DNA of 64,000 nt, taken from positions 7,043,462-7,107,461 of the forward strand of contig OX459100.1 of the NCBI GenBank assembly GCA_949775045.1. Reading direction: 5' to 3'. The DNA comes from Metridium senile (taxonomy: Eukaryota > Cnidaria > Anthozoa > Actiniaria > Metridiidae). Each line of letters begins with the position of its first letter. Position 1 is the stretch's first letter. The notes beneath the pieces are model-generated. The model saw only the letters and a program-made list of their open reading frames with translations. It did not search any database and was not told the origin of the DNA. The translations under genes were made by a program, and so were the position numbers. This document shows, one piece after another, positions 1-14,768 of this stretch.

Positions 1-120
1 TCTTTCACTAGATAAATTGAAAGATAGCTTTTCACTAAAACATCTAATCTGACTTAGAATTGATACTATATTGATCATGACTTATTTTAGTTTATAAACT
101 GTGCAATCCATTTGTTCTAA

Positions 121-222
<102 letters not shown>

Positions 223-344
223 TGACAGAAGTATATTTATAATCTACGCCTGTCAGATAAAAAAAAAACAATTAATTTGAACAAATATTTTACTGGTCCT
301 ATGCTAAAAGATACTGTTTATTTAAAGTGTTTTTTTATTGGTAG

Positions 345-3877
<3,533 letters not shown>

Positions 3878-3879
3878 TA

Positions 3880-5140
3880 ATGGTTAACCAAGTATTGGAC
3901 ACAGTAGATTGTGCTATTCAGTCTTTGTGTGTCCTGTATATCTCACTCAAGATAAGAGTTATCCAGTGTTTAATATAAATACACAAGTGATGATAGAAAA
4001 TGGAGTGCTGTCAAAAAAATTACCTTTTTTCGCGATAGTCACATACTTCATTTCGCAAGGTTTTAGAAATAAGAAATGAACAGTTAATTTTTCTTCACAA
4101 AAAGGCTGGTTATTTTTACTTTTTAAAAAAATAAAAAAAAATCACTTTTGTATTTATATGCACCTTATATGCACCTCAGGCTCAGTCAATATCGGTAAAT
4201 AATAACCTTCAGACTCCATCTCGGATATGATTCACTTTGCCTTTGGCAAATAATTGTTAAATATAGAGCTAGCCTCCTTCGCAGGCAAGTGCTTTTCCTC
4301 CTTTGGACTTTTTTTTGGTTTGACCATGAGGAAGCCAGTCATGCCTATGGAGAAGGCCAGTATAGAAATTGAAAAACTTTAAATTCAAATAGGTGCTATA
4401 TTTTTTATTCAACCAGCCCCAGATAAGAGGTTTTCTTTGTCTAACATGTTATTCATTTGTAAGAGATGAGTAATTATTTAGTGAGGAAGTTGTAAGTTTT
4501 TCTGTAACATAACCTTTTATACATTCAGCCTCAAATATGAGATAGTCAGTGCATTAGTTAGAATTTGTGATCAGATATCTTCTTGATAAGGATTTAGTGG
4601 TATCTGGTTGTTTCGCTGATGGACTGTTTCACCCATACCAGTTCACCCACGCATTGGTACTAGTTTTGTCCACGGATCATTAGTTTCGCCCACAGTTTAT
4701 AATTTATAGCTTATTATATGTGTTAAAATTACATTTGAACCAAAACAACCATAATTTGATTTAATTGCAAATCGCTTTGTAACCAATGGAAACTTTAGTA
4801 TAAACTTATTAGTATTGAATTGCTCTATAAAGAAAATTGAAAAGCAAATAAAAAATTATATACTGTATTCATTGTATTTAGTTTAAACATCATTTAAATA
4901 AAATAGATACTTAACACAATTTACTAGCCATTTAGTGTATTGCTCATGAGAATAATACACAAGAGACTTCATTATACTCTTTGTGTCTTGAAATGTTCTT
5001 GGTAAGCGATATTATTTATTAGGTCTAATTCAAACGTCTCATCTCACATGTGTCAAATCTAATAATGCAAATAAGCAAAACCTATTGTTTTTGTTCTTTT
5101 GCATCAGATTCGGCATGTGAGATGAAACATTTTAACTAGA
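3880..5140. other. Intergenic stretch downstream of copine
   Basis: The copine 3' untranslated region must lie at the start of this stretch, but I cannot place its end with confidence. AT-rich sequence follows. The piece at 4193-4265 resembles the right end of the palindromic repeat near 49,070-49,175 (ATCGGTAAAT, then GGCAAATAATTGTTAAAT). No open reading frame or RNA gene could be supported. Confidence 0.5.
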
Positions 5141-5146
5141 CCTTAG

Positions 5147-5181
5147 GGGGCTTTCAAGCGCATTGAGATGCCATAAATACA

Positions 5182-5276
<95 letters not shown>

Positions 5277-5505
5277 GTGTATAGGGGGAGGGGGGTTGGC
5301 AAAATCACCTGTTGTCTTTTCCAAATATTACCCAACCCCCCTCCCTGCTTTGCAAAAATATCATACCCCCCCCCCCTATATTTTGTCCAGTTTTTACTAA
5401 ATCCCTATAAAACACAATTTGTAACAACCCTGCCTCTGAAAATATTGCTGACCTCCCCCCCCCCCCCCCCCCCCCCCATATACACTAAGAAATGAAAGCC
5501 CCCTT
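5147..5505. mobile_element. MITE-like insertion carrying a TTA array and poly-C runs
   Basis: The ends are GGGGGCTTTCA and its complement TGAAAGCCCCC. Inside are a pure (TTA)n run at 5183-5276 and long C runs at about 5367-5378 and 5455-5477. Short inverted ends around non-coding sequence suggest a hAT-type MITE, but the ends are short and the family is not established. Confidence 0.5.
5183..5276 (+). repeat. (TTA)n microsatellite, about 31 units
   Basis: An essentially perfect ATT/TTA trinucleotide run. Its six open frames give poly-Leu or poly-Asn artefacts. Confidence 0.97.
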
Positions 5506-5509
5506 ATTC

Positions 5510-6895
5510 ACATATTAGGTACTAACTGTTAGTATTTATTTTCATAATTTTTATTTCATGAATCAACTGTGTCTGCTCTAAACCAGAGACTCTCCCAGGG
5601 GTTTTAGGGAGCAAGGGAACAAGCACATTTATTTTTAGGGAACAAGGGATACTGCCAAATTATTTTCAGGGAACAACGGAACAAAATATGATAAAACAAT
5701 AGTTTTTGGGGATCATAAGGTAAAACATTTCAGGGAAACAGTTATTTTACTTATGGGGAACAAGGAAGAAAATGCAAAAAGATCAAGAGAACATGGGAGC
5801 GTGCATCCCCCTCTCCTGGGAGGGGCTCAATACATTACTTTAATTAAACAAATAGAGACAGCACTCCATATTTGTTGTACACAACATTTATTGGAATATG
5901 TAAATTTAACTTACAGCATTTGTAGAATAATGATACTCCAAACCAGGTAAATATAAATTACAAATTTACATCTGGTTATTTGGCTCATTATGATTTTAAA
6001 ATATAAAATAAAACTGCATTTTACATTTATATATTTTACTAAATTATTGTATAACGGTGATTATTATTTTCATTATATTATGCCTATATATCTGAATTAC
6101 ATTTAATTGTAGTATATTTACATGGTTTATATGTTGATATAAATATTCAATACATATATTTTAAAATGATTTTTTTTTACATGCTCATTAAAGTTTTGGT
6201 TTCTTCAAGAAAAATAAAAGTTAAGTGCAGGATTGCAGGAGCTTTATTTAATGCAAATTAACTATAATATTAAACATTGTTTCCTATTGCTTTGCATAAT
6301 ATTTCTAGCAATCCTGCACTGCATCTTAACATGACAGTGTGCATATATAGCAAATTCCACATTGGCTCATGCAGTTAAGTTCTATAATATTATATTAAAA
6401 TAATTTGGGCAACATGCTGTAGCTGCACAGGTTATAATCCTAGAGTAATTGTTACAATCTTCACCTAGACTCTTCTGCGGACAACCCTTCTTGAGGGGGG
6501 CATATGGGGGATTTTGTTAGCGCACACAAAAACAGACAAAAAACACACAATCCCACCAAAATTTGCTAAAAACGCAACAGTTTTGCAAAACTACAAAAAC
6601 GCAGGTATAAATGAAAAACAAAAATGCGAAACTGCATCACTGTAAACCCTTACGCCCCCCCCCCCTCCTTCTTTTGAGATAGTGCTTTATAAATATTATC
6701 ACTAAGGGATGATTATTTTAATCTGTGGCATCTCAGTCCTTCTCGATCATGCAAGACAGGAAGGCTGAAATATAAAAACGAATGGAGAAAGAGATGCCTA
6801 CAGGAAGGCAAGGCATATCTAAAAAAATTAATATTATTATACATGAACACTAGTACTACCCACTGACACCAAAAATATTACGTAAATATTTACAC
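5510..6895. other. Intergenic stretch with a GGGAACAAGGG-type repeat and a small foldback
   Basis: 5575-5830 contains degenerate repeats of the kind AGGGAACAAGGG. At 6222-6333 there is a foldback with arms TTAAGTGCAGGATTGC and GCAATCCTGCACTGC. No gene could be supported. Confidence 0.5.
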
Positions 6896-6906
6896 TACTA
6901 TCACTA

Positions 6907-7090
6907 CACCTACTTGCAAGAAAGTTGTCATACGAAAAAAGAACATTTATATTTAGTGTGTTAGGAATAAATTAAAAGCACAAAAGAAAGAGTTCAGCTT
7001 CAGTGATCATCTTTTGTACTTTTAATTTATTCCTAAAACACTAAAAACAAATGTTCTTTTTTCGTATGACAACGTTCTTGCAAGTAGGTG
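6907..7090. mobile_element. CACCTA-family MITE, copy 1 (184 bp)
   Basis: A near-perfect palindrome with ends CACCTACTTGCAAGAA, flanked by TA at 6905-6906 and 7091-7092. It shares end sequence and structure with 59,912-60,096. The TA target suggests mobilisation by a Tc1/mariner-superfamily transposase. Confidence 0.85.
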
Positions 7091-7254
7091 TATACCATAA
7101 GCATAAGAATTAAGACATATACAAGCAGATTAAAAAGTTTCCATTTCAAAAGCTTCCAGTTAATACTGTCTTGTAATAGATCAAAAACTGACTTCTCATT
7201 ATAATTCATTTGTTGTTTAATCTCCTGAGGCTAAAACATAACAAATTTATTCAG

Positions 7255-7335
7255 TGTCTTGATCAATGTGTTGATCAGTGTCTTGATCAGTGACATAATC
7301 AGTGTCATGATCAGTGTCTTGATAAGTGTTTGATT
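7255..7335 (+). repeat. Short minisatellite, units like TTGATCAGTGTC
   Basis: Five to six imperfect units of about 12-18 bp based on TTGATCAGTGTC / TGATCAGTGACA. Non-coding, between two MITEs. Confidence 0.7.
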
Positions 7336-7527
7336 GAGTATCAATTAAGACCTATGCACGTGACTGAAATGCAAAGTTGTTATTGGTCCCTGAGATAATG
7401 AATTATTAATAAGTTTGAGAAGCTTATGCTCAAGCTTGTGTACGTTTACAGGTTAACACTTGAACATGCTAATGCTTATGCTTTTGGTTAAGCTTACAAT
7501 GTCATCATAAGCGTTGCTATATATATA

Positions 7528-7786
7528 CACCTAATCCAAAAAACGTTGTCGGGTCCGCCGCACAGTCCTCGCGCCAAGACTGTGAAGGAAAACACAGTGA
7601 ATATTTTGATGAGAGTGATAAAACAAGAAAATAAAAGTAGACACAACACTATTTCGTTGAAAAAAGTACCACACTAGAGTGTGAACATGCAAATAAATTA
7701 ATTACTGGTTAGATATAACCAATATCTTTCACAGTCTTGGCGTGAGGACTGTGCGGCGGACCAGACAACGTTTTTTGGATTAGGTG
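7528..7786. mobile_element. CACCTA-family MITE, second type (259 bp)
   Basis: The ends are CACCTAATCCAAAAAACG, with TA at 7526-7527 and 7787-7788. The arms of about 60 bp include the GC-rich stretch GCCGCACAGTCCTC and its complement. It lies 40 bp beyond the ABHD stop codon, so it probably forms part of the 3' untranslated region or the polyadenylation region of that gene. Confidence 0.85.
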
Positions 7787-7826
7787 TATATAACTGCATC
7801 CTTCCCTACTAGTTACTTGTTATTTG

Positions 7827-10800
7827 CTATACAGTACTTTCTAAAACCACCAGTTCCTCCTCTTTCATGGCGTCCACCATTTCATAAACTTTTTCTAATA
7901 CTTCATTAAATGGTTCAGGTCTGTCGGCATAGACATGGTGGCCTGCACCTTTTATTATCTGGACATCAACAAACTTATCTGGTCGCTGATATTTCACATT
8001 ATATGCGGTCTCATTGTCCATCCATGACCTTGCGCCATAAATGAATGTTATTGGTACTCGCTTGTCCATGTTTCCTATTCGGTTGACCATTGGGAATTTT
8101 GCCCATCCATATGGTATGCTTAAATGCTTGAAGGCTGTTTCACCACTGAAAAATGAGACAGAATATGTGAAATGAGTCTGCTATCTTTAAAAGAGTGGAC
8201 ATAAATTACCAAACACAGAGTTTGAAAAACCATAACTCTGAGACAAGCATCCATAGAGTGAGATTATGAGAATTTGAATTGTTTTGGGGTACAATTGTCA
8301 CTGCTCTTGGACTGTAGATACGTCAGACTACATGTAATCAAGCACAACAGTGCTAGTAACTAGTGTACAAAGCAATTCATCAACTAACCTTGGAGACTGT
8401 GCGTTGCAGTGATAAATGTAATTGGTTATTGTATCATCATCAAATAATACTTGATACTTTTTCTGGAAATCTGGACGGAACTTCTCAACCATTGACGGCC
8501 CTACAAAAAGGTGTAAAAACACAGTTATATAATCTGAGTGTTCAGGGGCGGAAGGAGGGGGGTGAATTGGGTGACTTTTCACCCCCTTTTTGCAATAAAG
8601 TTCCGTTTTAGCAAAGAAAAGCAGGCACATTATGATCTTTGCGCTCTTGTTTCTGCGGTTATCCACCAAAAGGATATCAAAGTTCACCCCCCCTTGTCAA
8701 ATTTTTGGATCCACCCCTGGTGTTGTGTCCTTCCTTATCTTATGACTGCTTCCAACAATAACCTCTCACCATACGCGTGTGACATATTTGGGGTGCAAGA
8801 CCTGGCTCATATCAGGATGAGGAAAAGGGGGTACCGATCATGAATCACAGCTGGTTGTTTTATCATACTTTCACGGATCACAGAGTTACAAAATGGCCTT
8901 TTCACAAATCTTACAAATATACAAACAATAAGAATACTAACACTGACGTCTCATTTTACACAACCGTGTTGACAAGCTGTCACATTTCCAGAGTGCTGGA
9001 ATTTTTTGCTTTTCATGAACCACAGGCTGAATTTAGGATGACAGATTACCTCTTCCCCACTCCGTCATATATGGAGTATATGAGATTTGAGTCCGTTTGA
9101 TGAGTTACTCTCTCCCTTTCTTCAACAACCAGCAAGGGCGTTGAATGTTGTGTTGTGTAAATACTGAATTAATTAAGTCTTCACCAGTAATTGTAGGTGT
9201 ATTGGATACAACCCATGTATCAAATGATAATGCAACTCCCAGGGAGTTTTCAATGAAAAAATAGAACCTACCTAAGGGTCCAGCAGCTCTCAGACCAGCT
9301 AGAGGGTTAAAAGGACTAAGCACAGCACCAAGAACTTTCACCCAACCAGGTACACTTACATTTCCATCACCAGAAGGCTTCTCAGGAAAACCCCAGGGAT
9401 CAACAAGTATAAGATGCTTAACCTTATCTGGATGTCGCATCGCATATGAGCAAGTCACAAAACCTCCTAGACTATGCCCAAGTAAGATAAACTTTGTCAA
9501 CCCAAGCTCTTTTCTCCAACTTTCTATGGATTCTACAAACTCCTCTTCTGTGATGTCAGCTTCAGAACTGAACTGAGGTCGCGAGCTTCGGCCAAACCCA
9601 AGGAGGTCAAAGGTATAAACAGGGCGGTTCTTTGCTAATTTGTCAATATTGAGTGCCCATAGCCCAAGACCACCACCAAAGCCATGTACCATAACGAGTG
9701 GTGTATTGTCGCTGGCAGGATTGAATTTAATGGTCCATAGTTTGTTGCCTTTCACAACTGGGACATATTTCTTTTCGTAATGGGTTTTTACATCTACAAA
9801 AGTAACAGAATCTTTCTTGTAACATTCATATAAGAAGTTTAAATAGGAGGTTCATTGACTTTAATTGTATTTTGTATGGGACTTTGTATTATCTATTCAG
9901 CTTGATACTCCAGTTTCGTGTTATCTGGCACCGCTGCATGTACTGTTTGTACAAAAGGTGCATTTGTACATGCTGGGATAACCTTAGCCTCCTATGCAGC
10001 TGCTCCTTTGTATCATCACACAATACGAGTCTGGCTCGTATTGCGTGACAATACAAAGGAGCGGCTGCATAGGAGGCTAGGATAACCTTGACTTAGTGAA
10101 ATTCAAATGTGATTTCTATTGTTAATTGATAGCATTTTCCCGTGCTTTGCTTGGAATTTGTTAATATTTTTACAACAAATCGAGGATTAGCCTGCACAAT
10201 GACTTGTTTTGTAAAGAAGGTACAGTGGTGGTAGATAAATGGAAACTGGAGTATAAATTATATTAAACATTTTACAGCAAATTATCTGATCTTACTTTGT
10301 ACAAAATAAAATACTAATTAATGATATACGGTGGTACCTCTATTAAGCAGTCACCCATTAAGCGGTCACCCTCTATTGGCCTCTATTAGGCAGCCACAAT
10401 ATTAAAAAAGTCCCCAATCTATATTCTATACCTAATCCATATCTCTATCAGGAGCCAATAATAGGCTCCTGCCTCTATTCAAGGCCAATTTGGAAAGTCC
10501 CAAGGGTGACTGCTTAATAGAGGTACCACTGTAGTTATCAATTAAATAAATTTATTAAAAAGCAAGCAAAGTTTATCAAAATCAAGAGTCAAAAGTAACA
10601 AAAGATGTGTATGAAAAAGCTGACTCATGTTGACAAAAATGCCAAAAACTAACGTTTTAAAATCCTCGATTCAGCATATTCCAGCAATTTATCTGAAGTA
10701 GGACACCACGAGAACCAGCCTCTCGACGGAGGAGTTTCAGCAACTGCAAGATCACTGCAAAAGACAAAAAACTCATTTGGCGAACTTTGTTCACAAAGAT

Positions 10801-10899
10801 GGCCGATGTAAACAAAAGTTATGAAAGCTCAACATTTATCATATTTTCTTACGTTGTTCGTTCGATTTGTGTAACTTCACCGTCAGTAACAGCTTCCAT
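7827..10899 (-). CDS. ABHD4: ABHD4/ABHD5-family alpha/beta hydrolase, complete (5 coding exons, 366 aa)
   Basis: Members of this family are lipid-metabolism hydrolases: ABHD4 acts on N-acyl phospholipids, while ABHD5/CGI-58 is a catalytically silent co-activator of triglyceride lipase. Exons from the start: 10853-10899, 10654-10754, 9272-9793, 8389-8500, 7827-8145; phases agree and give 1,101 coding bases. Motifs seen: [10 protein letters not shown] near the N-terminus, the oxyanion segment [26 protein letters not shown], the nucleophile elbow [32 protein letters not shown], and the C-terminal [15 protein letters not shown] with the HX4D motif. The elbow keeps serine, as in ABHD4, where ABHD5 has asparagine, so the enzyme should be active. 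The ATG at 10897-10899 begins MEAVTDGEV. It is divergent from RABIF across 588 bp. Confidence 0.93.
8543..8720. mobile_element. hAT-like MITE in ABHD intron 3, ends CAGGGGCGGA
   Basis: The terminal repeats are CAGGGGCGGA and TCCACCCCTG. The same kind of ends occur at about 37,886-38,033 and 39,738-39,903. Non-coding. The 8-bp duplication expected of hAT elements is not clear here. Confidence 0.6.
9979..10085. repeat. Foldback repeat with ~49-bp arms
   Basis: The inverted arms (AGCCTCCTATGCAGCTGCTC and its near-complement) close on a short loop near 10,030. It lies in the intron between coding exons 2 and 3 of the ABHD gene. No coding content. Confidence 0.75.
10329..10531. mobile_element. 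pogo/Tigger-like MITE, copy 1 (203 bp)
   Basis: The ends are C(G/A)GTGGTACCTCTATTAAG, flanked by TA on both sides. A second copy is at 32,315-32,490. The CAGTGGTACC-type end with a TA target is typical of pogo/Tigger-derived miniature elements (family knowledge). It lies in an ABHD intron. Confidence 0.8.
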
Positions 10900-11487
10900 A
10901 GTCCTTCCAGTCTATAACTAATGAAATCTAAGTTCTAAATCAAGGTACATGGCATGTTTACATCACTTCTTTTGAATGATCCTCATGATCCTTCTTGTTA
11001 TGTCACATGACTTGTAGTGACGTCACGCTTGCATGAGTCGGCGAAATATTTCATGAATGAAAACTACGACAAAAATATTAATAGACCCAATTTTTTTAGA
11101 AATTATTCGTTGATGTTTAAAATGTGTAAAGAAGGTTTTTGTAAATATTCCACCGTTTTTTTAATTTACAAAGTTAAGACAGTGCTTACGTCAAAAGTCT
11201 ATAAAAAGAATATGACGTCATTTAAATATAAATCAAAATTTCAATAATTAATTTTTCCACCTACTCTTGTCATCACTTTCAATCGATATTTCATTACAAC
11301 TATTGTTTCAGCAATTATTATTTTTTCTTATATTATAAAACAGTAATTAAATATTTGACAATTTCGCAGTTCATAGTTGGGCTTCCTGTGTAGTGCTCAG
11401 TAACCGCTCCATCTAGTCTTTCAAATTTTCGTTTTCTGCAGTCTAGCTAGGTGTTTTAAATCGCAAAATATCAAGCCCAAAACAAAT
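10900..11487. promoter_or_regulatory. Shared promoter interval between ABHD4 and RABIF
   Basis: The two start codons (10,899 on - and 11,488 on +) face away from each other across 588 bp, so both promoters must lie here or in untranslated exons. No TATA box could be assigned. The interval also holds an open stretch at 11,017-11,247 that lacks any family resemblance and is not called. Confidence 0.55.
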
Positions 11488-12552
11488 ATGAGTGGGGAGA
11501 ACGAAGAAAAACAGACAGATAATGAACTAGATATTGACTCTTTGGTTGTAAATAACAAGAATTCCAAATGGATTGTGTGTAGTCTTTGTGGTTCAAAGAT
11601 ACTTAGGCCCGACTGTGCTGAACTCGTCGATAAAAAGGTATTTTGTTTTCTCCATCAGTTCTTTCAACATCTAAGGTCTTTCAACTCTTCATGTTGAATT
11701 TAATCATCTGTAATCTTAGCTGTAGTTAGACGAAAACTCCCCAACCCCACTCCCTCACTTGATCTTTTCGCACCACAGGGATCCCACCCCATGATGTCTA
11801 GCAAAAATATGTTTTGTTACTGTGCGACTCGCCATACCGTAGTCACTTACAAAAAATTCATCAAAAACATAACTGACCATGAAACAATAGATTCCAGTCA
11901 AGGCTGGAGTGGATGAATCTATATACATTCGCTGTACTTTATCTGCTACAGCCTCAATGTAATCTATGGTTTCATGATCAGTGAAGCGAATTAGGAAATG
12001 GTTTATTTGTCTGCTTTTCTCCACATTCTCATGTTTTTGCAACCAGATCACTGATGACGACCTGAGTGTATGTCATCTTTAAGAGTAAGACTGTTCACTT
12101 TGTCAAAATTGTCAGTCACTTCTCAAGACTACACACACCCAGACAATCACTATATCCCACTAAAAGGTACACAGAGGAAATATTTTCAACCCCATAAGGA
12201 GTGCCGCTTATCCCTACCACTTGGACAAAGACTATATACACAACCATAACTTGGGTTCAAACCAATATTGCTCTTATAACATTTTTTCTGTTCTTAGTTT
12301 TTCTTACCAAGTATGCAACAAAAGACAAAAGTATGTCTGGACAATCCAGAAGGAGATGAATTAGCCAAGCATTGGGTGGTCAAAGATATGATGACTTTTG
12401 AAAATGTTGGATTCTCGCATACCGTGAAAAACATTAAATACCTTACATGTGCCGATTGCGAGGTTGGACCTGTTGGATGGCACGACGTTGAAGACCTTAC
12501 TAGTTTCTATGTTGCTGTACAGCGTGTTAACTATCTTGAAGATAAAAAATAA
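11488..12552 (+). CDS. RABIF: Mss4/RABIF, Rab-interacting factor, complete (2 exons, 134 aa)
   Basis: Mss4 is a small zinc-binding protein that binds nucleotide-free exocytic Rab GTPases. It was first described as a slow exchange factor and is now usually regarded as a holdase or chaperone for them. Exons are 11488-11637 and 12298-12552, with donor AAAAAG/GTATTT, acceptor TTCTTAG and phase 0. The first zinc pair is CSLCGSKIL in exon 1 and the second is CADCEVGPVGWH in exon 2. Between them are HWVVKDMMTFENVGFS and KNIKYLTC, the most conserved Mss4 segments, followed by SFYVAVQRVNY near the C-terminus. Human RABIF is 123 residues, so 134 fits a complete protein with a slightly longer acidic N-terminus. 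The likely poly(A) signal AATAAA is at 12,773-12,778. The gene converges on rhophilin. Confidence 0.94.
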
Positions 12553-12772
12553 ACTGCAACACCAAAAATGAAACTGCTTTTAAAGACCCATTGCCACTTA
12601 CAAGCATGCACTGCACAAGACTGAATTTTGTGGACCATGAAAATAGCCAATCAGACATTTCAATAACTTTTACGATGTGAGTTGGTATTTGCAGTCTTAC
12701 TAAATCGTTAAGTATGTTGGTGCATTTGTTTTCTTGTAATACAACTGACTGTGAATGAATTATAATACTCAA

Positions 12773-12778
12773 AATAAA
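12773..12778 (+). terminator. Candidate poly(A) signal of RABIF
   Basis: AATAAA lies 220 bases after the RABIF stop codon. It is the first canonical hexamer downstream, so it is plausible but unproven. Confidence 0.45.
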
Positions 12779-13467
12779 CAATGCAAAGCATGCTGGTAAG
12801 TGACCATGGGTCGTTAATAGTCCCCTTCAGTTCTCTGTGCCATCTTGAAATGTACTAGTAACATATAGGTAGCAGTTGCATCAAAGTGAGACAAACATGT
12901 TTCACATTTCTTTATCATTGCAAGCTCAATGTTTGTCTCTCTTTGAATCCCTTCAACTTTCTGAGTTGTACATGACACTGATACTAGAGTATATATAAAA
13001 TATTCTTTATTACTCATTATTTTGTGTCTGTAACAATTTAGTTATTTGTAAAATGAGATATTACATATAAAAGTGTCATACTCTAGCAAAGTACATGTCA
13101 CCAATGGTACTATGTATCTTAATATGTACATTAATGTAAGTTTGAAGGTAAAATGGTTCATTTTTCTTGTGTGTGAATTTAAAATTACTGTAGGCAACAT
13201 CTGTGTTGCTAGGGAACCAATTAGAGTAACTGAGACTTGTCATGAACACTCACAGCTCATGTGTCAAACTACTAAACTTAAAAATAAACACTGTAGCCAA
13301 TACTAGTTTCAATTTAAAAAATAAACTACACTTGTACAATAAAATACAGTACTCAAGATAACTATTTCTCTAGTTGGGAAATTGAAACCTTGTTTTTCTG
13401 ATTACTGGTTTTGAAACTATTCTTTAAAAATAAAAGTAAATTCTCTGATCATGAAACATTGTGTTTT

Positions 13468-13770
13468 TAGTGGTAACTGGTTGTTAACTCCGCAAACACA
13501 AACATGTATAACATGTTTAAAAATAATATGTATAAAAATAATGGTAACTAAAAGGGGAAGCAACATGTAATAAAACAAATGCTAACCACGTCAGGAAAAG
13601 TCTGGATTTGACACACTGAGTTTTTAGTGGTATCTGGTTGTTTCATCACATGTTAATTCCACAAACATGTATCACATTTCTAAAAATATGTAAAAAACAT
13701 CAATGTAACTAAAAGTGAAAGTGACATGTAATGAAACAACTGCGTCAGGAAAAGTCTGGATGTGACACAG
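13468..13770 (+). repeat. Diverged ~150-bp tandem duplication
   Basis: The unit starts TTTTTAGTGGTA(A/T)CTGG and ends near CGTCAGGAAAAGTCTGGA; copy 1 is at about 13,468-13,617 and copy 2 at 13,618-13,770. The opening segment is also found at about 4,597-4,617, so the unit is probably a dispersed repeat that was duplicated locally. Confidence 0.7.
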
Positions 13771-14074
13771 GAAGCTGTGAAACTAGACTTGACTCCAATC
13801 AAGACTTGAGTACATTGTAAGAGATGTTAATCTAAATGACAAAGTATCTTTTCCTTATAAAAGAATGATACTCGTTTTGTTTATAATAATAATTTATACA
13901 AATAAATAGCAATGCCATTGGCTTCAAAGTCAGAATAAATTTTATATTAATATTATCATTGGAGTGCAAACAGTATATCTGTGGAAAAATAGTAAAAACT
14001 ATTGCACAAATTTGTCAATAGTCTTAACACTCAACTGCAAATGGGATGATAATCTGGTAGCCATCCAGAAAACA

Positions 14075-14080
14075 TTTATT
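14075..14080 (-). terminator. Candidate poly(A) signal of rhophilin
   Basis: AATAAA on the minus strand, about 690 bases beyond the stop codon. It is one of several AT-rich possibilities, so confidence is low. Confidence 0.25.
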
Positions 14081-14768
14081 GGAAGGGGTTGAAAATAGAT
14101 AAAAAAATAATGTAACTAATATTAGATTAACAATGTGGTATGTATTGTTTTCCCTGTTCATTGACAGGTTATCTTATCATACATATTCAAAATACCTTTG
14201 TCAAGTTGTTTAGTGGTTCTTTCCACATGAACAATTCAAAATGGCTGCAGTAAAATTGAAGTTTGTATTTCATGGATATACTGTTTGCAATTATTGCAAT
14301 AAATTATAGTTATTAGCATTATTGTTATTTTCATGCATTATATTTTAAACATTACTGGCTTGATTTTATGAGATTTTAGCAAATAGAAATGGAAAAATTA
14401 TTAGATTTGTTTTTAAGCAAAACATTTCAAAAAAGTCACATAATGTATGTATTAAAACTTTCATTTCTCTGTCCTTTTGATAATATAGTAATACCAAATT
14501 TAAAATATGCATCATTTGGGTAACTTCTTTTCTGAACTGACTAGCTTTTCATTCATGAAAAAGTCTTGTGTTTACAGGTGAAAAAGTCAAAATCTTTTGT
14601 GTATTTGAGTCAGGAAATAGCATCCAGATGTGTTTGCCATATTTCAATGTGGTACACTTCTCTTGAGTTCTTATCATCTGTCTATTCTCTTCACAAGTGA
14701 CTCCAACTCTGCGACTAGTATAAACAAGGCACTGTAACAAATTCCGTAAGAAGAAATGATGTCCTTTT

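Larger units (their letters stand above)
12785..14760. other. Convergent intergenic region between RABIF and rhophilin
   Basis: Mostly unique-looking AT-rich DNA. A diverged tandem duplication of about 150 bp occupies 13,468-13,770 (described separately). 14,075-14,080 reads AATAAA on the minus strand and could serve the rhophilin transcript. No gene supported. Confidence 0.5.

Noticed and set aside
11755..12051. 98-aa minus-strand frame within the RABIF intron
   Set aside because: No family resemblance, no splice partners, and antisense inside a confirmed intron. A relic transposase cannot be excluded but is not supported.
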